Of a stretch of 64,000 nucleotides of DNA, positions 34,060-46,463 are shown one piece after another. The position numbers were made by a program, and so were the translations under genes. Source of the DNA: Atrina japonica (taxonomy: Eukaryota; Mollusca; Bivalvia; Pterioida; Pinnidae); the NCBI GenBank assembly GCA_030159075.1, contig BROG01000135.1, positions 996,501 to 1,060,500 of the forward strand, given 5' to 3'. The notes under the pieces are model-generated. The model saw only the letters and a program-made list of their open reading frames with translations, did not search any database and was not told the DNA's origin. Position 1 is the first letter of the stretch. Every line of letters starts with the position of its first letter.

Positions 34060-34754
34060 TTGTCTCTACGTCATTCTCTGTCTTTGTCTTTTATCTGTCA
34101 TAGTTTGTCTTTCTATCTATCTGTCTTTGTTTCTAAGCTGTCAGTGTCACTCTCGTCTTATTTCCGTCTCAATATCTCAGTTTCTCAATAACACGGAGCA
34201 CTTATAGTTCTGAGAAGACCTTACTTTTTATGACAATTATTCTTCCTACGGAAACCTACCAAACATTATCACACATTCTAAAGAATTATCTTACTTATTG
34301 AGAAACTAGCATTCCCCACAAGTCTAAATTATTGAATTTGTAATCAAATTATACATTCAATGATTCCCTAGGAAACAAGTGTACAGACATTATGACATTC
34401 GCAGTGGGTAAAAAAAAAAAACAAACAAAAATAGCTGTTGAATAACATGTTACGCTAGCTTTATGTGACTTCTATATTATAATTCTCGACTGACTAATAT
34501 AGCTCAACTCTGCTTTGCTGCGTCGACCACTCAAGCAAGAGTAATTACATAGGACCGACAGAGTTAGACACAAAATATACGTTACTATGTAATGTAGAAG
34601 ATAAAACACACAGAAAACTGTCATTTTCAAACACAATTTCAGAATTCAATAAATTACTGAGTTATTTCATTATTCACGCCAGTTTCCTTCCTAGATAGTT
34701 TTCTAATATCTTCTCAGTGTGTCTATATTGCTATACTGCTCAATAATGCTTCCA

Positions 34755-35300
34755 TGTTTGTATATGTGTGTGTATATATTATGTGTGTATATATTATGTG
34801 TATATATATTATGTGTATATATATTATGTGTGTATATATTATGTGTATATATATTATGTGTGTATATATTATGTGTGTATATATTATGTGTATATATATT
34901 ATGTGTGTATATATTATGTGTATGTGTTTATTTGTGTACATATTATGTGTGTATGTGTGTGCTTGTGTATATATTATGTATGTTTGTGTGTATATATTGT
35001 GCTTATGTGTGTATAAATTATGTGTGTGCTTGTGTGTAAATATATTATATGTGTATATTATGTGTGTGTGTGTTTATGTGTATATATATTATGTGTGTTT
35101 GTTTGTGTACATTGTACATATGTGTGAGTACATTGTCTGTGTGTGTGTGAATGTGTGTCTATGAGGGTGTGTGCCTATGTGTGTGTGTATGTGTGCCTGT
35201 GTCTGTTTGTGTGTCCAAGTGTGTGTGTCTGTGTTTGTTTCTGTGTAAGAATGTATGTATATGCATGTGTGTGTTTGTGTATGTTCATATTTGTGTGTAA
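34755..35300. repeat. 15-bp GTGTATATATTAT minisatellite and GT-rich tail
   Basis: Eleven or more units of ATGTGTGTATATATT up to about 34.93 kb, decaying into GTGTGT/TATG sequence to 35.3 kb. The 15-bp period keeps several frames open on both strands (Met-Cys-Val-Tyr-Ile repeats); they are not genes. Confidence 0.92.
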
Positions 35301-35399
35301 GATATGTACACACCTGTGTGTACTTCTACATATCAATTTTTAAGTTCTTACTTCTCAAAACTCTTGAATCTTGAATCATTCATTACATAGGCTAAAAGG

Positions 35400-35403
<4 letters not shown>

Positions 35404-35450
<47 letters not shown>
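35404..35450. repeat. (GA)n microsatellite
   Basis: About 23 GA units with one interruption near the end. Confidence 0.95.
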
Positions 35451-35451
<1 letters not shown>

Positions 35452-36086
35452 TTGTGAATTCATTGATGGAAATTTAGCAATCAATGAATGCTACTATCAA
35501 GGAGCTGCAACCAGCATTCATATGTTTCGTAAAAAATTGGGACATACATCACAATCAGAAGAGTATCAATTATATCGACATGGCCGACATTAGACTCTTA
35601 ACATGATGATAGACTTTTACAGCAAACAGTAATTATAGTATTTCCACTACGACACAAATAAAACTTAGCCTGGTCGACTGTTTCTGGGATATTTTAAAGC
35701 TTTTCATTTGTGTAAATTAAGTACATCCTAGTTCTCGGAGACCTGATTAGTTCGAGAGAATTCAGGTAGCTTGTGGATGTAAAGGGATAGTCGATCTATC
35801 AACATGTGTGGTCATAGTTGTTGGCTGTCTGTCTGTAGACACCAGAACTGTTCTGTGTCAGCACTCTTTAGCATTGTCAGACTTTTATTTCAGCTTCTTG
35901 GCTTTTGTGGTGACTGTCAGCATTAGCAGCCAACTTTGAATAAAGACCACTTGTCTATAAAGACCAATCAAATGTAACCCTTGTTAATTTTTTTTTATCA
36001 ATATACCTCATTATTAAAGCCACCTGTCTATAACAACAACTTCTACCTGTTCCACTTGAGTGGCCTTGATACAGACAACTTTGACC

Positions 36087-36254
36087 ATACAGTCAAACTT
36101 GTATATAACAACCTCCTTAGGGACACAAGAAAACCGGTCTTAACGGGGAGGAGGTTTTCGTATAGAGGATGACATGTACACAAATGCTTCTTCTATTGGG
36201 GACAGCAAACTTCGGCCTATACACAGGTGGTTGCTAAAGCAGGTTTTACTGTAG
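36087..36254. mobile_element. pogo/Tigger-like palindromic MITE
   Basis: TACAGTCAAACTTGTATATA, CTCCTTAGGGACACAAGAAA, CCGGTCTTAACGGGGAGGAG and GCTAAAGCAGGTTTTACTGTA. Fragments of the same family precede it at 35.94-36.05 kb. Confidence 0.7.
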
Positions 36255-37305
36255 TTTACAGGTTTTATCATTATTATTTCCTATTGTAGTTTCCAGTCAC
36301 ATTTATTAGCTTCTACATAGGATTTAATAGCCTATGATGTGGACGAAAGCCTATGATGTGGACGAAAGCATTGTGTTTCTTTTTATCGCACTTACTGTGG
36401 TGGTTACAAATTTGAATTAATTGGAAAAACACTTTGTTTGCTGTTGAGGAGGGAAAATATTTTGTTTCGTGCTTTATTCAATGATGTCTTCAATCAGTAA
36501 AACTAACAAAATTTGTCAGTTCTGTGGCTTTTAAACATCAAAATATATTCTAATTTAGACGCAATTTGGACTTTGACTCCAAATGCTATTACAAAGAGTT
36601 CAGTACAGGGTTTGCTAGTATCCATTTAAAAATTATGTTTAACATTTTACACAAAGAACAGAAATTTCTTCAATAAAACAATCATTTTATCCTTTCCTTC
36701 TTTATGAAATATGTATAAATAGAATTCTTCTTCACATCCAAATTTAACTCACAAACCAATCAAACGAGTGATAATTCATTGTCCCATCTCATTTCAAACA
36801 AGAAAGGATCAGATTTGTGTACAAGGTTCAATTCAGAGGTGTTCCTAATTGAATATCATTGATTTTTTGCTTGCATGATATAGCTATTTGATACCCCTTG
36901 GGATTCATTATATAAGATAAAATGAGACACAGAGCATCTGTTATGTTTTATGAAAGAAATATCATTTATCCCATCTAACATATCATTACCAAGTCTAGAA
37001 GTAAGTAAGAGAGAACTGGGAAAAAGAAAAAAAAGGAAAATTGAAAATATGACAGAAGGGGATTCTGATGGTCATTGTTTTTGGGGTACCTGTCACGCCA
37101 GATTTTAGAGTACAAAAAGATCAGAGGTGGTAACAAAACCATCTTTGTTACAAAATTGTGGCATCTAATCAAGTATCATATAAGGGAGGGGCTTCTCTAG
37201 TATATTCCGAGACCTTTAAATAAACTTACATTGCATATTGAAAAATGTTTTTGTTTTGTTATGTTTTTTTGTTTTTTTTAATTTGGGAGGGGGGTCTTGG
37301 TTTAT

Positions 37306-37397
37306 TTGAACTCATCAATCCCTAAAAAACCATGGACTCTTCAGTAAATCAATGTCTTAGACCATTTCAAAATTGTCTTTAGGAGTGAATGAGTTAA
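37306..37397. mobile_element. TTAA-flanked hairpin MITE
   Basis: TTGAACTCATCAATCCCTAA, CATGGACTCTTCAGTAAATC, GTCTTAGACCATTTCAAAAT and AGGAGTGAATGAGTTAA. Confidence 0.8.
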
Positions 37398-37487
37398 TCA
37401 TGCCAAGAATTTGTCACTAATATGGAGAGGTTACCACCTATAGGTATAATGTCACAAAAGGACTGATGTCAATGTAGTTGTGGTCCA

Positions 37488-37575
37488 TTAACCTATTTAC
37501 CCCTAAAGACACATTTGGATTGGTCCAAGTCATTGATTTACAGAAGAGTCCATTGTTTCCAGGGGTTGATGTTTT
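37488..37575. mobile_element. TTAA-flanked hairpin MITE, opposite orientation
   Basis: TTAACCTATTTACCCCTAAA, ATTTGGATTGGTCCAAGTCA, AGAAGAGTCCATTG and CAGGGGTTGATG. It lies 90 bp from the previous copy and is inverted relative to it. Confidence 0.8.
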
Positions 37576-37728
37576 ATAGAGCCATGTCTGACAAGGGGCA
37601 TTGGCTTTAAGTCACATCCAGGATCGAGATATGGGACTTTCACTTCTTATCCAGAGCACTTGATGAAGGAATAGTCACTACCTTTCTGTGTCTTAGGTAT
37701 ATAACCTGGAGAGAAGAATCAAACCCAG

Positions 37729-37975
37729 GGTTCAACATTAAGGTTTGTCCGGTTGTCCGGGACAAGTGCATTTAGCATTCCGACAAGTAGATGTTACTTC
37801 CCACTTTGTAAAAGTGTTGAAGACAAAAATTAATTCCATAAAGATTATTCTTGTTTAAACACAAAATAATATCTTTAAATCTTACACTCGATTTTCGGAC
37901 AAGTCATTTTTGCATTCGGAAAAGCAGATTTCAATTTCCTGGAAGATAAGTGGAAATTTTCATTAATATTGACCC
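37729..37975. mobile_element. MITE-like element with inverted ends
   Basis: The left end is GGGTTCAACATTAAGG; the right end, inverted, is GGGGTCAATATTAATG. Inside, GGACAAGTGCATTTAGCATT is echoed by GGACAAGTCATTTTTGCATT. The family is not recognised. Confidence 0.5.
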
Positions 37976-38089
37976 CTCAATTCTGTCACCTGTTTTGGAG
38001 TCAAACACCACACCACTAGATCAAACAATTATTTTTATGTATGTATAAATATCTTTCACTGAATGACTTAAATTTGTGACTCATCAGGT

Positions 38090-38376
38090 TTGTTTGTTTG
38101 TTTATTGTTGTTTAATGTCCCACTCAAGAATATTTCACTCATATGGAGACGTCACCAAATGCCGGTGAAGGGCTTCAAATTTTGGCCTATGCTCGGCACT
38201 TACGGCCATTGAGCAGTGAGGGTTTCTTTAACGTGCCGACACCTACTGTGACACGGGACCTCCAGTTTTTACTGTCTCATCCGAAAGACAGGAAACCAAC
38301 CTGTCGCCGGCGGGACTCGAACTCACGACCTACCGATCCAGAGTCGAGCGCGCTACCGACTGAGCCAGGCCGGCTC
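38090..38376 (-). mobile_element. Full-length young tRNA-derived SINE with 14-bp TSD
   Basis: 287 bp read on the minus strand. The head (right end) GCCGGCCTGGCTCAGTCGGT has an A box and AGTTCGAGTCC a B box, and the acceptor-like ends GCCGGC still pair. The body contains the CACTCATATGGAGACGTCAC core and the element ends in a CAAA repeat tail (TTTG repeats at 38090-38101 on the plus strand). It is flanked by perfect GTGACTCATCAGGT at 38076-38089 and 38377-38390. The intact promoter boxes and perfect duplication imply recent insertion. It is not a tRNA gene. Confidence 0.92.
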
Positions 38377-40439
38377 GTGACTCATCAGGTAATTAAATAA
38401 ATAAGTTTCGTTTATTTATTTTATTCCTTTAATTTCTGATAAAGTAACTAAAAAGAATAAAATTCTTTTGATCACCTAACAGGAAAAATTAAGTAGATAT
38501 AATATACATAGTCAGATATCATAAACAAATTTTGGAGTAAAACATAAAATATATCTATCAAAAAAAAACAATTAATAATTCAATTTTTGTTGTAATTTTG
38601 TATGCCCGATGTAGCATGAATTACCCCATAACAATGTGATCACATGACCCCATTCAAGTTGATTGGGTCATCTGTTGCCAACCTCTTGTGATGTGTTACC
38701 TTCTGTTATTTGTATTAATGATCGTAAAAATTAATTTATACATGAGATGCAATAATGCGATATACGGCACATTTTTTCATGTAGCGGCTCATGAAGTATG
38801 GACATGGAATAGAATTAATCGTTTCATGTTGAGTCATGAATGTCAACTTACGATGTTAAATGTGACAATCGAACTTTGAATTTGACAACACAGTTAAAAA
38901 ATGTATCATATTATGCAGATGATATGCAAATGAAAGAACAACCAAACTTTTTTTTCACTGATCAGTAAATCCATTTCAACATTTTTCAAAAGTACTCAAA
39001 TGAACTTAATAAAAAGGTTGATTTTCCATCTTCACTGATAAAAATTGTCACTTGTTAAAAAATGCTAAAAAACTTTAATCTTCAAGTTTAAATACTATTT
39101 CTAGAAATTTAAATTAAATTTCACCAATTAACCAAGTTTTAGACATTTTCATTTACAGTGGAAAATTCATTTGGAATTACTCAAAATAAAAAAAATGAAA
39201 AAGATGCAGTTTCCTGCAGAATTTTTCCGACATCTATTATTTAAAACAGAAAAAAGTAACATAATTATAAAAGCTTTTAAAAAAACAATCTAAAAAAAGA
39301 TTTTAATTGTCAAAGGATTCTCTTTTAAGGAAGAAGATGACTTCGTACATTTGATGATAAATGCTACCAATCACACCTTTACAAATTATTTTGTACAAAT
39401 GAATGAAATAACGGGATAGATCAATTAACATTGTGTGTATCTCAGGTAGAGCTATGCATCTTCGGGTTTTGTTAAATTTAATTACTGTGTATGGTCTGAA
39501 TCAATTTCCATGCAATATAATGTCAGTCACTCCTGACAGTCCATATACAAATGAATTACCTATTTTGTAGATCGATACAACTGCCCAGATGTTGTCGGTT
39601 CAGTTTATTGAACATGTTCAGGCAATGTTGTAAATATAATAATATTATCAAAACTACATACCGGGACATACTATTTATTACAGATTAAAAAGGAAGTAAC
39701 AATGATGCCGTCTTTTCAAGATATATGTAGTAAAGAGGGCAGCCCAAGTACCAAACTAAGTTACTATATAAGGATATTGATGTAATCTTGGCTATAAATA
39801 ATCTCATAACTCACAAAATATAGGTCATTTTTATGACTTGTAGTTATCAAACTTTGATAACTTTATGCACATAAGAAAAAGAGTTGTTATCAGAAAATGT
39901 AACACATCTTTAGGAGAACTTCCATTAATTGAGAAAAACTTAAAAATCAAAACAAAGTATTCGACCCATGAAGTGTTCATGTCCCTATAAGCGCTTTAAT
40001 CTAATTAAAAACCAATCTCTCACCGCTCTCATTTCTCAAGTGTCACGTAGAGAATCTAACACAATCCACTGTGGGTTCATGTGTGGATGACATTTCGTAG
40101 ATGTTTGATGTTCGACCAATAAAAATGCCACTTACAAAAATTAATGGCAAAGAGATGTTATTAATTTTATAACAAAAAAAAATCCATCGGAATATCTTTT
40201 GTGATTCGAATCCATCAAGGGTTATGAATATAATTTTGTACTACCATATTTTGTGTGTACAGTGTTGTTTATAATGTTAAAAATGTTTACAACTCTTTGC
40301 CATTTTGATCGCTTACAAGATTATGTAAGTTGCTTTTTCATTGGTTGAAAATGACACACCTACAAGGTCATCCGCATGTGACCCCATAGCGGATTGCATT
40401 AGATCCTTAACGCAACATATCAGAAAATGGGAGCAATTA

Positions 40440-40700
40440 CAGATCAGTTCTAATTAGATTGTAAGCACTCCTCCCCCTTTTTAACATATTATCGAGAATC
40501 TTTTCTAGTTGCTTGACAAGAATATGTAGACCTGAAAAACTGCAAGTAACAGTTTATGTGTAGTCCTAGCAACAGAATTATATTGATGTGTACTCGGTAA
40601 TAACAACAACAACTTTACCACTGTGCCTTTTAAAAGATTAACTCCGCCCACCCCTTTTCCAGATTTTTTTACCACCCTGGACACTAAATGGCTTGAATAC
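40440..40700. mobile_element. Dispersed repeat related to 59145-59455
   Basis: Collinear blocks TTGACAAGAATATGTAGACC, TGAAAAACTGCAAGTAACAG, AGTCCTAGCAACAGAA and ACCACCCTGGACACTAAATG match the copy at 59 kb. Probably a MITE with CATTAAGC-type ends. Confidence 0.65.
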
Positions 40701-40707
40701 GATACAC

Positions 40708-40820
40708 AGTGCTTTATGCCACACTCACCACTTTATTAACCTATGTGGTGGTGGCCAACTTTTAATTGGTGGTGGAGAGAACCTGATTACAATGTACCCG
40801 TAAATGTACCACCAACCTCC
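40708..40820 (-). mobile_element. SINE family L, body part
   Basis: TTATGCCACACTCACCACTT, ATGTGGTGGTGGCCAACTTT and GTGGAGAGAACCTGATTACA match the first half of 43469-43718. Its tRNA-like head has been replaced by the 45-bp array that follows. Confidence 0.75.
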
Positions 40821-41720
40821 CGTAACTAGAGGTTAGAGACTTCATGGTTTAAGACACGATGCTCCTGTAACTAGAGGTGAGATACTTCATGGTTTACGAC
40901 GCAATGCTCCTGTAACTAGAGGTGAGATACTTCATGGTTTACGACGCAATGCTCCTGTAACTAGAGGTGAGATACTTCATGGTTTACGACGCAATGCTCC
41001 TGTAACTAGAGGTGAGATACTTCATGGTGTTTAAGACGCAATGCTCCTGTAACTAGAGGTGAGATACTTCATGGTTTACGACGCAATGCTCCTGTAACTA
41101 GAGGTGAGATACTTCATGGTTTACGACGCAATGCTCCTGTAACTAGAGGTGAGATACTTCATGGTTTACGACGCAATGCTCCTGTAACTAGAGGTGAGAT
41201 ACTTCATGGTTTAAGACGCGATGCCCCTGTAACTAGAGGTTAGAGACTTCATGGTTAAACACGCGATGCTCCTGTAACTAGAGGTTAGAGACTTCATGGT
41301 TTACGACGCGATGCTCCTGTAACTAGAGGTTAGAGACTTCATGGTTTACGACGCGATGCTCCTGTAACTAGAGGTTAGAGACTTCATGGTTTACGACGCG
41401 ATGCTCCTGTAACTAGAGGTTAGAGACTTCATGGTTTAAGACACGATGCTCCTGTAACTAGAGGTGAGATACTTCATGGTTTACGACGCAATGCTCCTGT
41501 AACTAGAGGTGAGATACTTCATGGTTTAAGACGCGATGCCCCTGTAACTAGAGGTTAGAGACTTCATGGTTAAACACGCGATGCTCCTGTAACTAGAGGT
41601 AAGAGACTTCATGGTTTACGACGCGATGCTCCTGTAACTAGAGGTGAGATACTTCATGGTTTAAGACGCGATGCTCCTGTAACTAGAGGTAAGACACTTC
41701 ATGGTTTACGACGCGATGCT
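40821..41720. repeat. 45-bp satellite derived from a SINE head
   Basis: 20 units (900 bp) of GTAACTAGAGGTGAGATACT, TCATGGTTTACGACGCAATG and CTCCT. The unit corresponds to ACTAGAGTTGAGAAACTTCATGG..AGTGTAGTGCC of the tRNA-like head in the SINE at 43469-43718. GAGATACT-type and TTAGAGACT-type variants alternate in blocks. A marker unit with GATGCCCCTG recurs 315 bp apart (41220 and 41535), i.e. seven units, so a seven-unit block was itself duplicated. Confidence 0.92.
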
Positions 41721-42344
41721 CATACCATTCGGCAGCAATGAGGCCAACAAAAATTCATTGTCTATCATTTATGCATATAAAAACGCTCGATCAATACGCC
41801 TCTGAAGCATTTCCCCCTAATGACAAACTTGTAATGGCCTATATTATTGTTGCTAAGAGTCCATTAATGTTAAAGGGGGGTGGTAGATGAAGTAAGGGGA
41901 AATAACCTCTTTTCATAATAAATTTATCAAATATTTTAAGCTCATTGTGGAAACAGATGTCTATATCTTTTATATAACAAGAGATCAATTTCATGCAAAG
42001 TGCATGTTTATCAATTAATTTACCCGCATGATGCATGTCTGACTATATTTAGTCATCAATAACGCATAATTTCAATATAGTATTACATATATTTTATCAT
42101 TTCTTTTTGTTTAAAACCTTTGTTTTGTTTTGTTTTGTTTTTTTTGTTTTTTTTTTAATTTGAGTCAAGGAAAGTTGCCGTTTTGTTTGAACAAAATCAA
42201 TTTTACAGTTATTAGTACCATTACTAATGGTGTAGACTGATGTATGGACTGTAGAAATATGATGGTTGACCTATAACATCAGATATAAAGAATGAAGGGT
42301 CAATGAACATTAAGGTGTCCTGAGATATTATTAGCATATGTACA

Positions 42345-42500
42345 CATCCATTGTCACAAGTGTACACACCCACTGTCACAAGTGTACACATCCACTGTCA
42401 CACGTGTACACATCCACTGTCACACAGGTACACACACATACAGTCATACACACAGTCTCACACACAGTCATACACACAAACATACACAGTGTCTAGCTCA
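42345..42500. repeat. 20-bp CA-rich minisatellite
   Basis: Four units of CACATCCACTGTCACAAGTG and variants, then looser ACACACAGTCATACACACA sequence. Confidence 0.8.
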
Positions 42501-43220
42501 CACACACTCACGCACACTGCTATGAACCCCAGAAATTTCCCCTTTGTGAGCCTCATTAGAAGCCTGTTAGTTACATTCTTTATGGCTCTGTTTATAACAT
42601 TAATTCCATCCTTTCATTTGTATATTCTAAATGTAAATGTAAACTTATTGATGATATGATATGGTCAATGATAATTAATCCCTAGACAGTTGTGAACCTT
42701 TTGTTCAGTTATTAATAACATTCGTGAACCGCAACAATAACGATCCTCGCTAATATGATCTTCGTAACAGCCACAAACTAGATGTAGTTTTTTTACTTTT
42801 CGATAATCAGAATTTTTTTATTATTATTATTCTGGTTTTTTTGTTTCCTGTTCTTTTATTTGTTTCTTTTTTTCTATTTTTCTCATTCATTTTCCGTTTT
42901 TCTTTTCTTTTTTTTTTTGGTTTTGTTTCTTTTGCTGTTGTTATTTTTATTATCATTATTTTTTAACATTATCATTATTTTGTCAATTCTGCTTTTTTTT
43001 TTTTATTTTTTAGATAATTTTAACTTACACATTTGTATATTCAAATTAACCTATTTACCTAAATGAGCAAGAAATGCATAAAATAGTGAACATTTGTAAA
43101 ATAAAAGGACATCGCCAGGTGCATGTTATATCAACAGGATATTGTTTTTAATTGTCAAGTCACACCTGTGCCACAAATTAATTACATACGTCCCTGAGTT
43201 ACATGTACCCTAGCTAAAGA

Positions 43221-43468
43221 TCAAATGATAGGAGATATATCTCTACTAGACCTGTACTAAATAGAATGATAGGATATAAATCTTTACTAGACCTGTACTA
43301 AGATAGAATGATAAGAGATAAATCTCTGCTAGACCTGTACTAAGATAGAATGATAAGAGATAAATCTCTACTAGACCTGTACTAAACAGAATGATAGGAG
43401 ATAAATCTCTGTTAGACCTGTACTAAGATAGAATGATAGGGAGATAAATCTTTACTAGACCTGTACTA
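43221..43468. repeat. 43-bp minisatellite
   Basis: About six units of AGATAGAATGATAGGAGATA, AATCTCTACTAGACCTGTAC and TA. Confidence 0.9.
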
Positions 43469-43718
43469 TGTTTATTGGCATTTTACGCCACACTCAACAA
43501 TTTTTCAGTTATATGGTGGCACCAGGTTTTGGTGGTTGAAGAGAGAACCCAGATGAAATGTACCAGAGAAGAGACCACCAGCCTTCCAAAAGTAAACTGT
43601 AAAACTTTCTCATAAAGTCAGCTTAAGTTCCAGCAGGACTTAAGCCTGTGGTTACTAGAGTTGAGAAACTTCATGGTTTTAAGTGTAGTGCCTTAACCAC
43701 TTGACCACGGAAACCCCG
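43469..43718 (-). mobile_element. tRNA-derived SINE (family L), best copy
   Basis: On the minus strand the head GGTTTCCGTGGTCAAGTGGT then TAAGGCAC resembles a Leu/Ser-type tRNA with A box; GGCTTAAGTCC is in the B-box position. The body has CGCCACACTCAACAATTTTT and CAGTTATATGGTGGC blocks (plus strand). It abuts the 43-bp minisatellite; a possible short duplication is ACCTGTA on both sides. Confidence 0.78.
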
Positions 43719-44611
43719 CTTAACCTGTAAGCTTGGCAGAATTTACAAAACAATGTATATAGAGATGTTAGAAGCTATTGGTAAGGTTCCACAAAATTTG
43801 ACCCTTGCTAAGGCCAATGGTCTATGTATGTTTATTTGTTGGTAGGTCCACTGATATACACATATTCTTGTTTTACATCCAATTCTATGGATATTAGCTG
43901 AGGTGCAACAAATTATGACTTATACATATGCTTTGAGATATATTGCTTTGTTTGCTTGCTTGTTGTACATGGCATTCTTACTATATAAACTGGATTCATA
44001 TTTTTAAAATGTCGTACAAATGTCTCCTGCCGTGCCCATCTTTTGAGAAACATTTTGTATATAAGAGAATGACACAAGGCAGGATTTTAAACATAAGTAT
44101 AAAAAAACAAATTGGATCCGACCAAAAATATATGTCTAAATAATTTTTACACCATACGAACAAAAAGTTCTTACATCTACTGTAATCGTATAATTGGAGT
44201 GTTGATTTTGATTTCCACGAAAAATTATTTTTTTATTTTTGAAATAAAACACTTCAAATAAGCTTTCTGTATCAAAGAAGCACAGATGAACTGAACAAAA
44301 ACTTAAAAAGATCCCTTCGACATGTGCTTGGCATGAGATTAAAAACATGGACAAAATATCTAAGATATTTAAGTTTCAATGAAAATTTCACATTTTAAGC
44401 GACGTGGGTGTAAGTAGAAATAAAATACATTGTGTTGCTGAGTCAGGTGGTAATCGTTTTCATATTACATAACCTTCAAGAAACAGCTGTTATTATGAAA
44501 CCCTTTATATTGGACAATTTGGGTTTGAAACCCTAAAATACCATGATATAAATCTCTCTCTCTCTTTCTCTCTATCTCTGTCTCTCTCATTTTGTATGTG
44601 CTATGTTCATG

Positions 44612-44930
44612 TAAGTGAAGTTTATACAGGTAAATACAGGTAACTAGAGTTGATACAGGTAAATACAGATAAGTACAGTTGATACATGTACAGGTAATAC
44701 CAGTAAGTACAGTTTATACAGGTAAGCTCAGTTTATACAGGTAAGTAAAGTTTATACAGGTAAGTACAGTTTATATAGATAAGTACAGTTTATAATGGGT
44801 AAGCTCAGTTTATACAGGTAAGTACAGTTTATAACAGGTAAGTACAGTTTATACAGGTAAGTCCTGGTAAATGCAGTTTATACATATACATGTAAGTACA
44901 TGTAGGTATATATTTTATACATAATACAGG
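44612..44930. repeat. 19-bp minisatellite
   Basis: About 14 units of AGTTTATACAGGTAAGTAC. The units contain CAG|GTAAGT, a perfect 5' splice-site match on the plus strand, repeated across the array. Confidence 0.9.
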
Positions 44931-45395
44931 CTATTTACAGGTAATTTATACTGTTTACTTCTAAAGAGAGTCAAAAGATATACATCAATGTTGTAAACAA
45001 ACAAGGACCAAAACAACAACAAAAAATTTCCAGAATAGAAATATTATTTATAATACAAGGAAAAAAATAAGGTAAACATATTTTTTTCTGTCATAATGAC
45101 AAACATCCAATAACACCTTGTAATACTCATGATACTCTTTATATCTTTACTTTAAACCTCTGACTGACAGAGATTAAGAGTTACAAACTTTACATGATTT
45201 ATCATGACATATAAAAACAAAATGCTTTAAATAACAAATGTATGAAAGCCTGCAGATGGGCTTTTACAAATAATGTATGTTTTCGTAATCAGAATTCAAT
45301 GGAGGATGAGGGAAGAATTGTATCAGGTTGTCAAAACATAATGTTAAATTTACAGCCACACAGAGGTGAGATTTATTCTGTCTAGTTGTAGCAGT

Positions 45396-45486
45396 TTAAC
45401 TCCTACACCCCTAAAGACACATTTGGACTTGCTCATGTCATTGATTTATGGAAGGGTTCATTGTTTCTGAAGGGTTGATGAGTTAA
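45396..45486. mobile_element. TTAA-flanked hairpin MITE
   Basis: TTAACTCCTACACCCCTAAA, ATTTGGACTTGCTCATGTCA, GAAGGGTTCATTG and GAAGGGTTGATGAGTTAA, TTAA at both ends. Confidence 0.85.
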
Positions 45487-46219
45487 AAATATGACACAAC
45501 TTCTCATATTCCTACACAGTATATATGTCAACACCCACCACTGAAGTGCCTAAATGTTTTATCTGTGCTATGGACTGATATAAAGAGGGACATTTCACAT
45601 TTGCGATTTCCGACAGATTCAGAAACTATTTTCTTTGAAGCAGTAACAGACAGACACAGTAGTTTCACCACTACATGCACCTGGCAAGGGGGTGTCATTA
45701 TTTATCTAGGGAGAAGTCATTATTTATCTAGGAAGTTGTCGTGATATCTTTTACACATATCTTACAGGAACATCTAAATGATGATACTTTTACATCACAA
45801 AATATCATCTTTTTTTATTATTCCGAAATCAAATTTCAACTAACACAGCTGTATGTACACAAAATGTATGTCATTCGCAAATGGCCTCCATTTCTTAAAA
45901 TCAAAATATAGGATTTACTGCACAAAAAATACTCTAGTATTGACTCTAACACAGACAGATGTACAAAATACACACATACATATGCATGTACGCAAATCTG
46001 TACATTTTCACCTATATCTTAAAATTAAATTTTTGGGGGTTTTGTTAACTCGTTTTGATAAAGGTTTTTTTCTTTTTGTCTGCAAGAAATTTGCTTCATC
46101 ATAAAGTAATTAAGCACCTGCAAAGTCTTATATAAAATAAACCAGATTTCTATGTTTGTTAAAGCTTTAGTTTTCTTCTGGTTGGCAGTCAATACACAAG
46201 TGTGTATATTTGCGTGTGC

Positions 46220-46220
<1 letters not shown>

Positions 46221-46310
<90 letters not shown>

Positions 46311-46369
46311 TATTATATATATATATATATATTATATATATATATTATATATATATATACATATATATT

Positions 46370-46460
<91 letters not shown>
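46221..46460. repeat. 240-bp (AT)n tract
   Basis: Two long perfect alternating AT runs (about 80-85 bp each) separated by a middle part with occasional extra T or C. Open frames of alternating Tyr-Ile here are artefacts. Confidence 0.97.

Positions 46461-46463
<3 letters not shown>

Noticed and set aside
34719..35313. Several overlapping open frames on both strands (Met-Cys-Val-Tyr-Ile repeats)
   Set aside because: A 15-bp repeat keeps frames open in every register; not coding.
37575..37745. Further tRNA-derived SINE
   Set aside because: Only scattered similarity (GAATCAAACCCAGGGTT) to a B box; no head or duplication could be defined.
38310..38376. tRNA gene on the minus strand
   Set aside because: A and B boxes and acceptor-like ends are present, but it is the head of a SINE with body, tail and target duplication; the anticodon arm does not fold cleanly by eye.
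40821..41720. CRISPR-like regularly spaced repeats
   Set aside because: Units are contiguous with no unique spacers, and the genome is clearly eukaryotic.
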